Source: Flavobacteriales bacterium (GTDB lineage Bacteria; Bacteroidota; Bacteroidia; Flavobacteriales_D; Sanyastnellaceae). From it: a stretch of DNA of 13,907 bases. The DNA is taken from NCBI GenBank assembly GCA_011524845.1, contig WTJL01000089.1, forward strand, positions 2,053 through 15,959, read 5' to 3'. Below, one piece after another: positions 13,198-13,907 of the stretch. Every line of letters starts with the position of its first letter. Within the stretch, counting starts at the first letter, position 1. The notes below the pieces were generated by a model. That model was not told where the DNA came from. It ran no database searches and saw nothing but the letters and a program-made list of their open reading frames with translations. The translations under genes were made by a program, and so were the position numbers.

Positions 13198-13907
13198 ATG
13201 AAACGATTCACCACCCTGGCAGCAGCGTTCCTGCTCCTCTTCTCGTCGGCACGGGCCGACGAGGGCATGTGGCTTCTCCACATGCTGCAACGCATCAATG
13301 AGGCAAGCATGCAAGAAGCTGGCTTGCGCTTGAGCGCCCAAGACATCTACGACATCAACAACGCCTCTCTGAAGGACGCCATCGTGCGTTTGAACGGCGG
13401 AAGCTGCACGGCGGAGGTCATCTCTTCGCAGGGCTTGGTGCTCACCAACCACCACTGCGCGTACGGCGCCATCCAAAGCTTCAGCACGCCTGAAAGCGAC
13501 TACTTGACGGACGGGTTTTGGGCCAAGGCCAAGGACCAAGAGATGCACATCGACGACTTCTACGTCAGCTTCCTTCAGCGCATCGACGACGTCACCGAAC
13601 GCGTGCTCAGCAAAGTCAACGACGACATGCCCGAGGGCGAACGTGCTGCCGCCGTGGCTGAAGAACTCAAGGCCATTGAAAAAGAGTACATGGAGGCGAA
13701 CCCTGCTTTGAGCTACGATGTGAAAAGCATGTACTACGGCAACGAGTTCTACGTCTTCACCTACCAAGACTACAACGACGTTCGCTTGGTCGCGGCTCCG
13801 CCTGAGAGCGTGGGCAAGTACGGCGGCGACACCGACAACTGGATGTGGCCTCGTCACACCGGCGATTTCAGCATGGTACGCATCTACGCCGACGCCGACA
13901 ACAACCC
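13198..13907 (+). CDS. S46-family dipeptidyl-peptidase (DPP7/DPP11 type), 3' end cut by window
   Basis: Secreted serine exopeptidase that removes dipeptides from peptide N-termini, used by Bacteroidota to digest proteins in the periplasm. The frame is open to the right edge and shows 236 codons of a family of roughly 700 residues. A Sec signal peptide is clear: MKRFTTLAAAFLLLFSSARA, with likely cleavage before Asp21. EGMWLLHML, LNGGSCTAEVISSQGLVLTNHHC (catalytic His at 85 or 86) and GGDTDNWMWPRHTGDFS (209-225, holding the catalytic Asp, probably 223) are hallmarks of the S46 chymotrypsin-like fold. The catalytic Ser and the residue that sets substrate preference (DPP7 versus DPP11) lie beyond the window. 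The start is ATG 13198, 47 bases after the lipoprotein stop; a weak CACCTTGC at 13161-13168 is the only -7-like string before it. Confidence 0.93.
   Translation, partial: MKRFTTLAAAFLLLFSSARADEGMWLLHMLQRINEASMQEAGLRLSAQDIYDINNASLKDAIVRLNGGSCTAEVISSQGLVLTNHHCAYGAIQSFSTPESDYLTDGFWAKAKDQEMHIDDFYVSFLQRIDDVTERVLSKVNDDMPEGERAAAVAEELKAIEKEYMEANPALSYDVKSMYYGNEFYVFTYQDYNDVRLVAAPPESVGKYGGDTDNWMWPRHTGDFSMVRIYADADNN

Overview
The window reads as part of a GC-rich chromosome from a member of the Bacteroidota, most likely a Flavobacteriales-type lineage. The evidence is the repeated TAnnTTYG promoter element in place of an E. coli -10 box, the pairing of DUF4199 with a DPM1-like glycosyltransferase, the DUF2520 plus KdsC-like pair, a CcmE ending in CPSKY, and an S46 dipeptidyl-peptidase. 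The genus cannot be named from the sequence alone. I see no phage, IS element, CRISPR array, tRNA or rRNA, and base composition looks even, so this is core rather than acquired DNA.

Layout. On the minus strand at the left edge are a truncated family 2 glycosyltransferase (1-683) and the DUF4199 membrane protein (686-1219) transcribed just ahead of it. The longest stretch without a protein gene (1220-1416) holds the small SRP RNA (ffs, about 1260-1362) with its own promoter, followed by the promoter of a biotin carboxylase gene (1417-2928). A class III-like sirtuin lies convergent to that gene (2946-3647, minus) and divergent from a DEDDh exonuclease (3737-4288). A tightly packed run of genes then covers 4306-10716: ccmB, a long ccmC with a ccmD-like tail, ccmE, ccmF, a DUF2520 Rossmann protein and a KdsC-like HAD phosphatase. 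Every junction in that run overlaps. yidC (10773-12665) has its own promoter and overlaps a DUF6438-like lipoprotein gene (12665-13150). A secreted S46 peptidase (13198 onward) runs off the right edge. Apart from the ffs region, no gene-free stretch exceeds 100 bases.

How the genes work together. CcmB and CcmC are the membrane parts that move and load haem, CcmE is the periplasmic haem chaperone, and CcmF is the haem lyase module that attaches haem to apocytochrome c. CcmA, CcmG and CcmH are not in the window. The SRP RNA and YidC both serve membrane protein insertion but sit in different transcription units.

The most unusual points are in the cytochrome c maturation cluster. CcmC carries an extra periplasmic beta-type domain and appears fused to CcmD. 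CcmF carries an inserted segment that looks like a small CBM5/12 (chitin-binding type) module. A second theme is promoter geometry: using the SRP RNA 5' end as an internal ruler, several genes (the DUF4199 protein, sirtuin, exonuclease, ccmB, yidC) appear to be transcribed from at or within a few bases of their start codon, that is, as leaderless or nearly leaderless mRNAs.
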